From contig NC_088709.1 in NCBI RefSeq assembly GCF_963576615.1, positions 17,435,264-17,499,263 on the forward strand: a stretch of DNA of 64,000 bases, given 5' to 3'. Shown here one piece after another: positions 45,735 through 59,300 of the stretch; position 1 is the first letter of the stretch, and each line of letters begins with the position of its first letter. The stretch comes from Watersipora subatra (taxonomy: Eukaryota; Bryozoa; Gymnolaemata; Cheilostomatida; Watersiporidae). Made by a program: the position numbers and the translations under genes. The notes under the pieces are model-generated. The model searched no databases. It had not been told where the DNA came from and saw only the letters and a list, made by a program, of their open reading frames with translations.

Positions 45735-47589
45735 GTATGTACTGAATACATATACTCTTTTGTTTGTTTTTGCTGGCTATGCTGAAGTCAATGAGTACTG
45801 TGTATAGCTATTATATCTATTATACAATATATGTAATATAATAGATATAGCAATATCAGATGACTACAACATAACCAACAAAAAAAAGGAGACATAGAGA
45901 ACTTTCTCTCATTTGAAGAGGAGATTGCAAAGTGCTGGCATATAAGAAAAAGTGTAATTTTAGTAGTCATTGGAGTACTGAGTACAATAACACCTGGCTC
46001 AAACGTGGCTTGGCTAAATACTGGCAACAATCAACACAAGTCAACAAAGCTCTTATTGGGAAGGACTAAGACCTTGAAGACCTAAGACCTTGACCTTACT
46101 ACTCTTTTGGGTTAATAGAGATGAGGAAAACATGTTTAATAGCTGACAATAATCAAAACTCAAATGATAATGGACAAGTACAACTCGGCAGAATGATGCA
46201 AACACAAACACAGAGCTTTCTTACAGATGTCGTGTAATACTTGTTCATCTCTATGGATATTCACTATATACTTTATTAGTTTAATACCTACATATGTTCA
46301 CATATCATCAGTACTCTCAATATAATAGTTAGATAGCTTGCACTAAAACCCGCACAGTTATGGTAATTCACATTTCTATTTTTAGTCAAACCTAGAGATG
46401 ATTGGCCGTGAATACACAATAAACGCAGATGTCTGTGGCAGGGTCTGAAGTGCTACTAACATCTAATGAACATTACAACCCTCAGTATATTAATATTCAA
46501 CTCACAAGACTCCGTTTCAAAGCATTTCTAATGCAGCTAACGACTTCTTAATGTCTCCAATCTTCCCAGTTGTCTGGTAAGATAAATCTTCAGACATCGC
46601 CATTATGTTTTAGCAACTTTCAAGTTCAGTAGCTGATATGGCAGAAAACTATTTATATGGTGAAACTAGAATTTAAAAGGAATAAGATACATTTTAACTA
46701 CTTTAGTTGACACCTCCCATACTAGTTACTAGTAAGGTATAGCCTTGCTCTTTCAGAGAACAGGTGCCACGACTCCAAGTGCCATGTTACCGCTACTGTC
46801 TATGTTGTGCCAGATCTGTGCTCTTTTCGTCATCATGCTCCACACCAACTACATTCTAGATATTGTATTTGTCTTTAGTTCTTGCTTTTTGTTTGGTGAA
46901 AATGATGAACACCAGTTGCTATGGAAATGGCCATTGTTTGTTAAACACTAAATTTTATTTGCTTATTCTTTCGTGCTTATTACAAATGCATTAAATTAAA
47001 ATGCTTTTGGATGGAGTACTTCTTCCACTGGCTCCCATCTAATAAGTTTCACTGTTAGATTGGAGTCAGTTACTTGTTGAGTAAAATCATTTACAGCCTC
47101 CAGGGCTCTTCAGAGATATAATGTACGCAACTAATTAAAATAAAAGTGCGCAACTATCTTATATGAAAGTTTATAAATGATTTAAAGAAAAGTTTGTAAA
47201 TAATTTATATAAAAACGTGCAACGAGTTTTTATATAGTACTTACACACATCATTACCTCAAACTTATTAGACATGACTGAAGTCAGTATTTGACTACTTA
47301 ATTTTAGTTTATATAAAATCCTCAGTACAAGTTAAATGTTTAGAAAAACTGCAGAACTTCCTAGTGGTTTGAACGCTGAACACGAACGTTACTAACTTAT
47401 GGTTCTTTTTATTTTGTGATTGTTGTCTTGACAGCATTAGCTACAACCTTTAAGAAATAAGGTCAAACCGTAGGCTACATAATTTGTATGAGTGAATGAG
47501 AAGAGTTGGCACAAACTTACAGCGGTGTCAGATGGTTGTCAACTATGTCTTTGGTTACATGAATTTTTATTAAAAACATGATTGACGAT

Positions 47590-47830
47590 GGTTAAGAGCT
47601 CTATAGCAATGAGCTCTATGGCTTGCAATGGATCTATAGCTCGCAATATCTCTATAGTTTGCTATAGGTCTATAGAGTCATACCTCTATAGACCTATAGA
47701 ACTATGACACTATAGCTTTAAGGATCTATAGCTCATAGCTATAAATCAATAGAGCTATAATAGCTCTATAGAGCTATTATAGCTCTATAAGCTAGCGTAG
47801 CTATAGCTCTATAGAGCTATAGCTACGCCT
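47590..47830. repeat. Palindromic CTATAG-rich array
   Basis: Dense overlapping palindromes of AGCTCTATAG and CTATAGAGCTAT, including a long hairpin around AGCTATAGCTCTATAGAGCT (about 47800-47820). No coding sense. Confidence 0.85.
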
Positions 47831-47994
47831 ACAGAGGGATATGAGCTTTGAGCAACTGTAATAGATACACGCAGAGGTATTGCCGTCGAATAACTAATAA
47901 AAAAGAATAATATATCAATTTTGGGTTAACTGTTAAAATATTTTAGCAAGTCAGAACAACACTACGCTAATCTGTATAAACTTACTACCTTTTA

Positions 47995-48145
47995 GCTTAA
48001 AACTAGACGTCCGTAGAGCTGGAGGTTGTGAGTTCAAATCCAGTTTGCAGCGGATTTCTCATACTAAAAACTTTATTGCTATGGCTGGACAGACAGAAGG
48101 ACAAACGTTGAGATATACATGTATATAGAGATATATATATATATG
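47995..48145 (+). repeat. tRNA-derived SINE-like repeat
   Basis: TAGAGCTGGAGGTTGTGAGT followed by TCAAATCC forms a B-box-like region (about 48016-48042), then GGCTGGACAGACAGA and a simple ATATAT tail. No clover-leaf ends. Confidence 0.5.
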
Positions 48146-48149
48146 TAAA

Positions 48150-49969
48150 TCCATGAAAATAGCTTCAAATTAAAGCCGTATCAGTTCATGCAACAAGTTC
48201 TTCTATATATTCGTACTAAGGCAGCAATTTATATATTAGCACTTGTCAAGCGCTACAAAGTCTGTGAACACACCGTCGCTTTCAATGCAAATAAACATAA
48301 TATTTAGTATCTGCTAGAATGTATCACCATAGCCTACTCTTATCTTTGATCAAGCTATCTCTTTGATTTAGCTGTTTATCAATACCTAAAGGAATAACAG
48401 TAATTAGCTGGACACGTTGCTGTAAACTATAAACGTGACTTTGCGATGTGTTCTGGTTGCCACGGAAAAGCTTTTCATAGATGCTTTTATACTAGAGTCG
48501 TTTAAAGTCCTGACCATGTGTACAAACAGCATTATATCGATATAACATTTTGATAGTTACTAACTAAAAGGTTCGAGTTGTGATGTGTGTCAAAACAAAG
48601 CCTTGGCTAAGCTGTATAGACCTACAGATTGTTCTTAAAATACTCGTATGTATAGCCGTGAACAGACAGGTACAAATAGATCCAAAATAAAAAAATACAT
48701 ATATATCAAAACATTTAGATGTGTATCAAGCATATCACGAACTGAACCTCGAAGAACAAATAATATTCCCATGTTACAATGCAGATAACTAACTTACATG
48801 TAGCTGGGCATCCATTTCAAACTTTGTCTGACGGTTGTTACAGCCATTTTGCCATCTTCGTAATGCTAAACTATTTTTAGAAAATCAACTGCTGGTAACA
48901 GGTAATTACCGCTAATTGCAGTCTGGGTGAAAGTTTGAGAATGATACATGCATATCTAATAAGAGTTTTGAAGTTATTGCCTAATATGCAAGTTTTGTGG
49001 TCTGCAAGGGGTCATAAGGAATAAATTTTTGTCATATTTTAACCCATATTACAGAACAACAAAAATGTTATCTCAAAAATGTTTTCTACAAATAAAACTT
49101 GTGTTGAAAAAGTTGATGCATTCCTTTACCATTCCTCATTCTCAAATATTTCTTGGTAGTGACAAAGATTGAGAACTAATTACTTCATAAAATGTGATAG
49201 AGTTTCAAAATGGAGTGACACGCAAAATCGTGATGAATTTATTCATTGCGACAATGTCAGTCATGTGTGGTAACCAGTTGACAAGCCAAGCTGCGTCAAA
49301 CATTGTCAAATTTATTGATCTATTGTTTAAGAAACACATCGTGGCTTCCTTTTTCAACAGCTTGCAGTGAACATACGTGATGTGAAGAGATTCGAAAATA
49401 TCGATAGACATATTCTAAAAATAATGATCCAAAACAACATAAGATGAATTGAGCATGCAGAAATATTCCAGCAATGAGTAGACAAAAGAGATGATTGTCA
49501 AAAACCAATAAACAGAGGGAGGTATATCTCAGCACAAAAACGGTACAAAAGAGATTTTACATAAAATTATTTAAAACAAACCAGATCTTGCAGCCACCGA
49601 CAATAAAATAAAAGTAGTATATTTGCATCAGCAATAAAAGATGAGAGACAACGCTTTAGTTGATAGACCTTTCAAGACACGGGTGCTGAGGTGCCAGAAA
49701 CGGGTACATCCTGCAATTCATCATTTAGATATCTCAACAGGATGTATGCAATTGCGTTAGATTTAATATCACAATAGCTATATCAAACCTCCAGTACACC
49801 AAATGGCAAAACTTGCTCATGAAGAGTTTTAAAAGCGAGTCTTTGAAAATACTCGACACTGAGATGTCAAAGAAGTAAGCCATAGAATGTGTCCGTATTA
49901 GTATCTGATTCATAGATATTGTATCCTGGTTTCTGTTGATGAGAAGTCAGTCCATTCATGCGTACAGTG
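48150..49969. other. Intergenic, nothing recognised
   Basis: AT-rich sequence between the NHL gene and PRODH. Short open frames here lack splice context and similarity that I can recognise. Confidence 0.5.
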
Positions 49970-49975
49970 TTTATT
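49970..49975 (-). promoter_or_regulatory. Candidate poly(A) signal of PRODH
   Basis: AATAAA on the minus strand about 170 bases past the PRODH stop codon. Confidence 0.45.
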
Positions 49976-50146
49976 CATTGTGCAAGAATTTGTATTTGCA
50001 TAACGAGTTTCGTGCTTACTCATCAATTAAATGAATAAATTGTTAATTTTTGTGAATTGAATGAATCCGGGTTTGAGCCAATCACACTTCCATGGCAACA
50101 GAAATAAAACCACACCACATGACTTACCTCATATTTCAAATCTTTT

Positions 50147-50325
50147 TTAACTGTTTGATGAGAATGGATTTATTCTTCGTCCGATCTCGGCTCTAAGGAG
50201 TCTCTTTTCTTTTTGCACCTTGGCTAGGATTCCTCGATTTTCAGCGGCCCTGCGGGTGAGGTATGGTAAAACTTCTTCGACCGGCCCATATGGCACATAT
50301 TTGTACACAGAGTACCCGCTCTGGC
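50147..50325 (-). CDS. PRODH: PRODH last exon
   Basis: Acceptor GATGGCAG, phase 1. Gives [18 protein letters not shown], then [13 protein letters not shown] and a basic tail ending RINPFSSNS and TAA. Confidence 0.95.
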
Positions 50326-53300
50326 CTGCCATCAGAAAGACAGCTAAGGTAAATTAACTAGTTAACATAATTATTAATGACATCCACTACGAAAAAAATT
50401 GATAAAATGTGTATCAAGTTTGGTAGCAGTACAGTTTAGCTATGAATACCAGTTGTACTAGCACAATCACAATGCCAGTTTTACCAGCGCCACCACAATA
50501 TCAGTTTTACCAGCGCGACCACAATACCAGTTACAGTTTCACCAGCATCACCACAATGCCAACAATATGAGCACCACAACTATACCAGTTGTACAAGGGC
50601 CGCCACAATATCAACAGTACCAGTGCTATCACAATAGAGATAAAAAATTATGTTAGCATTTTGGGCAAATCAGATTATACTACCCCTTTATAAACTGTTA
50701 GAGAATAAGGCTACATGTATGTTATCCAGCTCAACCTACATTCCTAAAACATGCTACGCAACAGAATGGGATAAAACTTGTTTAATACGGGACACCGTTT
50801 AAACCTGTTCAGATTACATTCCCTTCAATTACATCAACAAGTTATATTCACCTGCAAGCAGACTGGGCTTGTCTAACAACTGTCTAGTCTTAGAACCAAC
50901 ACAACTGTCTAGTCTTAGAACCAACACAACTGTCTAGTCTTAGAACCAACACAGATCTCACCTTTAGCAACAAAGTCTGCACTAACTGAATGTAACTGCA
51001 CTAACGTTGTCCCATTTACTATTTTGAGGAATTAATAATTTTGCCGTATTTTATATTTAATTAATATAAATTAATTATTATGAATTAATATTTTGCCGCA
51101 ACCAAAACATGTATTTTCATCAATGTTTCCAAAGCGGCTAGTCACATAGGCAGTATTATCCCATACATTTTGTCACAAAACACAATGATGAAAAGACTTG
51201 TTGGGTGTGTTTGTGATATCTACATTACTTTAACATTAATTTGTCAGACTCACTCCTTTATATACACTACGCTCTGTATAATCTGTTGAACTTGACTGAC
51301 CTAAACTATGTATGAATTAAATTGCTAAAACATTAATAACTCCTTTTAAATATATTTCAATATTTTTTCCCATGTTGAAAGTCCACATTAAACTGGCAAG
51401 TATAATGGAACTTTGCCCAAAACGAAAGATGAGAAAGTGTGACCTAGTCAAACATTCCTGTTAGTGTTACATGTATATGATAGCTTGTATAATCATCACT
51501 CAAATGCTAAATCTCTCAAGCTCTGCCAGTTTTTCAGAAGCTCCGTGTTGAAATGGTATTCAGCGTGAGTCAGACTCAAGTGATAATGGTTGCCTACTGA
51601 CTCCAAACAGATAGCAATTATTTAGGTCATAGATGAACAACAAAGTTAAGCTGATTGAAATGGCACATGCTGTCTGTCGATAATGTTGAAGTTCACATTT
51701 CACATGTGAAATTTACAATGAAATTGTAAAATTTGTGAAATTGTAAAAATTGTGAAATTTACAATTCACAATTTTCACATGTGAACTTTAATTCTGTCTG
51801 TCGACAGAATTAAAGTTCACATGTGCAAATTGGTAAAACATTTAACATTGACAGAGGAGATGCTTGCTATGACTATTTCACTGAATGACACGTGTACTCT
51901 TCATGAAGGTCAGCAGTTCAAATCCTTGATGACCAACTCAGCACAGAGAAAATACTGTTTTTTTTTCAATTCTGAACAGTTCCAGTATGTGAATCATCAA
52001 CAAAGATAACCAGCTGTACAAAAGGTTTTAGAATATGTATGTAACAGGAATATGTCTTATCTATATACAGTAGATGCTACTTTTTATGTAAACCTATAAT
52101 GTAAATTCCAGATAACGTAAAAAATTTATGTGAAGTTTTTGCTTCCCACCACGTAAAAAATTCCATATAACTTAAAGTGCCAAGTCGGGTGAGTTCTCAA
52201 CTTTCGATTTGAACGTTAATCTATGTTGCTGCATTTGTGCAAGAAAAACCGACGTGTGTATAACTTTATACCTATTATTTACACAACTTTTGCAACAACC
52301 TAGTTTGTCGTGATAGATCGTCAGATGTGTTGACAAAACAGAGAATAGCTGCGTATTGTTCATAAATACAAAGGCGATCAATTGGTGCAGGTGTTACAGC
52401 GTCGGTTCACCAATCCGAATTTTTCGAGTTGGAGTAATGTCAAAAGTTCTCATTTATCCTAACCTTGACCCCTGGATACAATTAGACAATGAACAGGTAG
52501 TACTACTTTTTTACAAAATATTTGTTGTTTTGCTTTCTTGTAGACATATAAAATATTTATTATTAATTTAGTTTACATTAGTTTTACTTTACAGAGTACA
52601 CTTTGCTGTTTGAAAAAATAAGCAAATCGTTGCAAATGAACGTCGAAGATGTGCGCTCCCCATCAAGTTATTGTAGAATTACCGCAATAATGGTCGATAA
52701 AACCAGTGAGATTGATAATAGAAAGGAAAAAAGTTGTTGATGCAAACTAATAATTCTGCAGTTATGGTACAGACCACAAATTAAAAAGACTAAGTCAAGT
52801 TTTTCCTTTTTGTATGCCCAAAGGGGTGAGTTTGGAAACATCTTAAAATGGATTAGGCAATTTACATGTATTTTACTGTTCTTATAAAACGTTACTGGAA
52901 TAGATTATTTACGTTGTAGGAGCGTATGCTGTATATAAATCTCAATGTTTGTCTGTCCGTCATCTGATGGTCGTCTGTCTAGCTATTGCTGGACAGATAA
53001 ACAACCGCCGAATATGCGACTATGCAAACGGTTTTAGAATTTGTGTAACAGTAATTTTTTTGACTTTTTTCCGTCATACGATATTAACAAAAATTTCTCT
53101 CAAAATTAAAATTTGGCAGTCGGTGTACTGATTACAACAAAATAATGAAAATGTCGATATGCTATTCGCCGAAATCCTTTTCACAACGCCTGAAAGAGAC
53201 ACGATGCTCGCTATCTCAGTTCAGCATTATTTGTTATAAGTAATAGCAAAAATGAAACCGAAAACAGATAAGTGATAAACTTTTAGTCTATAACAAAGTT

Positions 53301-56300
53301 GAAGTTTAGTAAAATACATACAAAAACTTGCCATCAAGTATTTAAACTAAATTCATTTAAGTTGAATTCAAAGTTTATGTTATGCGTCTCTCTCGAAGGT
53401 ACGAGCTCCCTACGGTACGTACTGCAGGTAATACATTGTAATGTTACATTTTCTTGCAGATCATAACCACTAAATACATTCAAGCTATTGCAGGCAACTA
53501 TAGTTACCAAGGTTAATATAGTGTTTTGTTACTAATTTTAATATGTACAGTACGTATATAAAATTTTGATGACTTACTAGGGAGTGTCCGCATTAAATAA
53601 TTACAATGGGTTTCTATACCCCTCTATACAACAATTTCGCCTTACAGTAGCTACACTGAAACAAATTAAAATCATATAATTGTATATCAAATAATTTTTC
53701 ATTGTAATTGTAGCAAAACAGACTTTATTTAACCGTTACTTGCTAATTATTTCATATTAACATTTAAACCCTTTTACAGTTTTTAATTTTTTTTCTTAAT
53801 TTATGTAAACTGCACAAAACACTTTTCTCATGAAATGAAGATTGAAAGTTAGAATGGTAACTGTTGTTATATGTTAAAAAAACACAAATTTGTTGCGCAA
53901 AGACTTATTTATTACCCACGCAACACTCAAGCATTTATCTAGTTATAACATGAAGATGGAGTAGAGAAGCTAGTTAAAATCAATCTTGCTTCTGTGCAAG
54001 CTATTGAGGCTGGCAAGGTAAGAAAGAGAGACTATAAATGTAAATAAATGTATCCGCAAAAATGTATCCGCTCACCAAGAGGAAATGTGATATGATCACA
54101 CATTCCAAGGAGTTGTCCAAAACAAAGCGCCTTGTCCTCTCGACGCAGTCCATAGTCCTTTAACCTGGTCAAAAACAAAATGCATATTGTTTCATACTCT
54201 GTTGCAAAATTGGAGAAAATAAGCAAAAGTAACAAACCGACCTCAAAAAGAAATGCAGTCAAATCTTTACTCACCATCACCTCTACATACAAATTCACCT
54301 CTACATACAAATTTTTCACCATACCATGTGAAATTGGAGCAAGTAATTGCCCCGACATAGAAAGTAATATTTAACATGACGACATCAAGTATTTTCAAAG
54401 CATTACAGCATTGTAAGTAAAAATGAAAAAGTTCATCTTAACTAATGTAAGAAAGAGTAAGTGACACCGTGTACTCCTATCACTACCACAGAACATAGAC
54501 TAATGTAAGAAAGAGTAAGTGACACTGTGTACTCCTATCACTACTCACCACAGAACATAGGCTAATGCAAGATAGAGTAAGTGACACCGCGTACTCCTAT
54601 CACTACTCACCACAGAACATAGGCTAATGTAAGATAGAGTATATGACACCGTGTACTCCTATCACTACCACAGAACATAGGCTGATGTAAGAAGGAATTG
54701 TCAAGTCTACACTTCTGTTCACATGTCTCTAAGTATTCTATGTTTTCTAAATTTCTGTTACTGCATACGGATGTCTTGCTGAGATGTGCTCCGCCAAGAC
54801 AGATCTACCTTACTATCAGTTCTCACTGTTGGAATATCTAAGAAGAGAGGCTGACAGGGTTCACCTCGCTATTCCTCTCGTGTGGAGACCCTACATGCTA
54901 CCATTTGAACAAACTGTGTTAATAATTGAACATGCTAACATCTTAACAGATGGCAGAAGAAAGTTACCGTTGCACGCAGTATCTGATGGTCTCCTCATTA
55001 TGCGTGGCAGCCATAGCAGCAACTTGACCTTGACCTCTTGCGACAGCTTCTTTCAATACCGCATCTATTACTTTTTCATACATGGCAGAAGATGCTTCAA
55101 AATTCTCATTTATTGGATCAGGATATCTGTAACGAAGAAGACAAGCGTGTGCTCAATGACATTACACAACTAGTTTAAACTGGTTGGGAAGCCGATCGAC
55201 TGACCATAGCGCAACAGTTAGATATAGTTATGCTGCAGGAATAAGCAGACATGTCTAGCTTACACAAAGGTCAAGTACTGTAATACCTTGAATTACGAGT
55301 GTCCCTATATATGAGAAATTCGAGGTACGAGGAAAACTCTGAGCAAAATTTTGCCATGAGATACAAGAGAGATTTGAGATACTGATGCGGCCGCTAGGTG
55401 GCTGAGTATGCGAAGGTTCGAATGCAGACCAGTTTAAAAAAGTTTTTAAAAGGCTAGCTAAAAGTGAAGGTGAAAGCAAGACAAAGAGTCAAGCCAGAAG
55501 AAAAGTAAATCCTGGAAATAAAAACCACGTTAGAATTAAGTTTAGTGTAATGTATGATTAAAACTTATTTTGTGAGTCAAGTTCATTTAAGTTAATGTAA
55601 GTATGTGTAAGTATGTGTGTATATGTAAGCATGTCAAGTTCATGTTACGTCGTGTCACAAAAGTATGGCGTACCAACTGTGTGGCCATAAAGACCTCCAT
55701 ACATTACTGTACATATACAAATACGAAATCGCGATTCCATCGCAAAAATTTAAAATGAAAAAATTAGTCAGCAAGCGATTTGGCTTTTGAAATGAAAGAA
55801 TCAAACTTTCATTTGATATTGCGGTAGTCATTCATCGTTTGACTGATCAATACAATAATAATTCACATGATAGTATCGATTTCAATTATCAAAACTTTGA
55901 ATATGTAGAGAAAAGTCATGGTTATGGTAGATCGAACGATGATAATGCTATTATCCACTTGTGTTGTTGTGAATACTTGATAAGTGCCTTACAATAGCAG
56001 CTCTGATAGAAGCAACACCCATACGCTACTAGCTCTAATACACCGGTTACTACTACTGAGGGAACAGAAAATAAAGCATATAATGTATAATCACATCGGC
56101 TTTTAATGGTTGGAAAAATGTTATTGATTTAGATGGTGACAAGCCTTGATTTCTCTACAATTTTTGCTCTCACTCAGGACCCAACTTCACACCACCCGCT
56201 GATACTCCAACATTACAATAATTTGATCACTTCTTCCTTCCTACTAAGCAAGATGGAAGTAATTTGTAGATTATGGTAGCAGAATTTAACAAGTACTACG

Positions 56301-59300
56301 AGTATACACGTGCAAATATTGGAGTATCTACAATCACAGTCCAAATTGCACTTATGGGAAAGTGCTACAGTGGAGCGATGAAGGGCAACTATAAGACTGT
56401 GTCTGAACAAGGGTTTGTGAAAAGCTCCCAACAAAGTAACTCACTTTAATAGAAAGCATCATATCCAAAACCATTCAGTAAATTATCAGCTCAAGCCATG
56501 TATGTTCATAGAATACCGACTTTATTGAATTGTCAACAAAAAATTGCACGACTTTCGGACATTTTTGGGAGACTTTTACCCGGCGAAAGGGTTAAGCTTG
56601 TATGTTGAGGTATAGCTATAGCTGGTTCTTCTAGACTCGATTGGTAACAGTTTCATCAACTGTTAATCACAAGATGAACAAAAACATATTTTTTAGCAAA
56701 CGATTACATAGACAAACTGCCAACCCTCCATCCAGCTTTTACTAAGAGTCAGTATTACCATTTATGAACAGTAATGGGAAATGATAGTTTTAAATCTCGT
56801 GAGATTATCTTGCTGAAGTTTCACCACTGTTTAAGCTACTCTTAAGTTTCAAATTCTGTTGAAAAAGTCTTTGAAGCTAGCAAATCCTTATTCATAGAGC
56901 TACTCAAATGATGACGAGTCAGTGTATGTAGGTTAAAGGCTGTTAAAATACTTCTCCCTTTTCGTCCGTCACCAACAGTATGAAACATTGAAAACAAATA
57001 ATAGTAATGTAATAGTGATAAACAACATGCCTTTAACTTTGTAAATAATTCCTCAACAAACCTATGCTGTGAGTGGATAACTCCTTAACAAGTCCATATA
57101 ATGAATATGGATGACTGTGAGCTTAGATTCTCCTGGAAACTTCGTTTATCTAGTAACTCATCGGTCAATAACAATACACAAGCAACAAATAAAAAAGATT
57201 TGGCAGCAGAATCATGGACCAAACATAGCATGTGGGATGAGTACATACCCAATGTCAGCCGCCCGCTGTCTCTCCTGATCCATGTAAGCTCCCCTCACAA
57301 TCTTGCACCCAAATGTAAATCCCTCTCTTCTGGCAAGATCGAGGTCAATCAGGAAGTTGGAATAAGCTTCCTATATAGAAAATAATCTCTAATAACCATA
57401 TAAACTTCACAATCGATTGCATATCATTTGTCAAATAGAATCATCCACACCACATACAGGAACATTAACCAAACAATACAACTCATGCAAAAGCACACTG
57501 TAAAAATTATCCCAATATAACCCATATCTGACTTGTCAAAGATGCAGATTTTGGGGGCCCAGACTAAACTAAGATGGTAGTTTTAGAAGCTGACCTTGAG
57601 GTAGCATTGGTAGGTGTTGAAAACAATTGGCTTTTCCTTGTTAAACTTTCTCATCATCTCCATGGTGAGACGACTGATGGCTGGCTGGAAGTAAGTCTGC
57701 TCAGCATCAACCATCACCCTTACATCTCTTTCGGCAGCATGCTACAAAACAAGTCGCTGGTTAGTTTAGCAAAACAAATTATTGAACAACGAAAAACTCA
57801 TCCATTATTAGATAATAAATTTTGGAAAAGTAAGTCATGATATCGTTTAAGGTTAGCAGACAAAGAAGGAAACAACAAAAATTTTGAGTAAAAGGCAAAA
57901 TGTAAAAAAGAAGAGATACTACATATCTAAAGACCTTCAGTAAAATAGATCGTCCTCATTTCTTTCTACCAGTTGTGAGTAGATGGCAGAGAGCTGGTGC
58001 TAGTGACACCTATTAACACCCTCCCTGTCATCCAGATGAAGTGAGAGATCTATTTAGACGAGCCAAGACAAACAAGCTCTATAATCACTGATATCTTGGC
58101 TCCTACATCGGTGTCAAGTTTAGCTTATCGGTGTCTGCTTAAAATTCGTTTACATTCCTCAAATCTTATTGGCTAATTCTGCTAACCATAAACTCATTCT
58201 TTCGTTTTAAAATTTTACAAAACTCCATTACACTGACATGACGATGTAAATAGTGACAATAATTTTGTGGTGAATAGAAATAGGCAAATAGCAAACACTA
58301 CTAAAACAGTAGTCTTACGAAAGAAGATGAGCATGCGGCACAGCTATTGTAACCACTGATGCACTGGCACCTCAAGCTTCAGCTTGGGCAGTGATCCATT
58401 TAGCTGGGTTTATTCACTGAATTTGTAAGTTATTTCATTTTCATATTTGTATGCTAAAACTGTTTTGTAAGACTACCTTGTATTTGGCTTAATCCAGTGC
58501 AGAGCTCAAAAACTCAATGATAAACATCTCAAGTAATTACGTGAAACCTTAAAATTAAGGCATTATATAAAATTATGTAAAAAGCTCAATGCAAAAATTT
58601 AAATTATAAAAGCTAATAACTAAATAAATGAAGTCAAAAGAGATATTTGGTTTGTCCCTTTGCTTTAATGTTATAAAAACAGATTAATTATAGTATAGCC
58701 TTAGTGCAATGAGTAACAGGTGATGACAGGTGGTAACAGGTATAGTTAGAGAAATACAAACTTTAATTTTTCAAACTGTAAGTTAACATAATTTTTAACT
58801 TTTGTTTGCTTTTGTATTCAATATTTTTACATTCAACTTCAATTATAAAAACAAGCCTCGTCGCTTTCAAAAATTTCGTTGAATAACTTTGCAACTTCTT
58901 CCTTATACTTACCACTAAATGGCTGATTATTTACCAAGAGACAATTGCTCATGTTTTTTTATGAATTGCTGTTTTGATTTGATTCTAAGTAATACATTGT
59001 CTATCTTTCTTTCTCATCACCAATCACACTACTCTCTCTTAGATCCTTGATTTCAAAACTATAACAAGAATAGTATGATGCACTGTTTAATATTAATCAA
59101 GTATCATAAAACCAAGCCATGTCAAGGACAACGTCGTATACACAGACTGATTTACAAAACTGTTTTATGAAACTTTGGACACTGTCTGTTGAAGTTAGTG
59201 TACATGTTTGCTCAAATTGTATGCCCTATGATAAAATGCAGAATACAGTACAGTATATGACTTGTAATAATGTGGTGTAATTATATTTGTACAGATTATT

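Noticed and set aside
54784-55173. 129-codon plus-strand frame
   Set aside because: Lies opposite the PRODH exon at 54968-55126, which is strongly supported.
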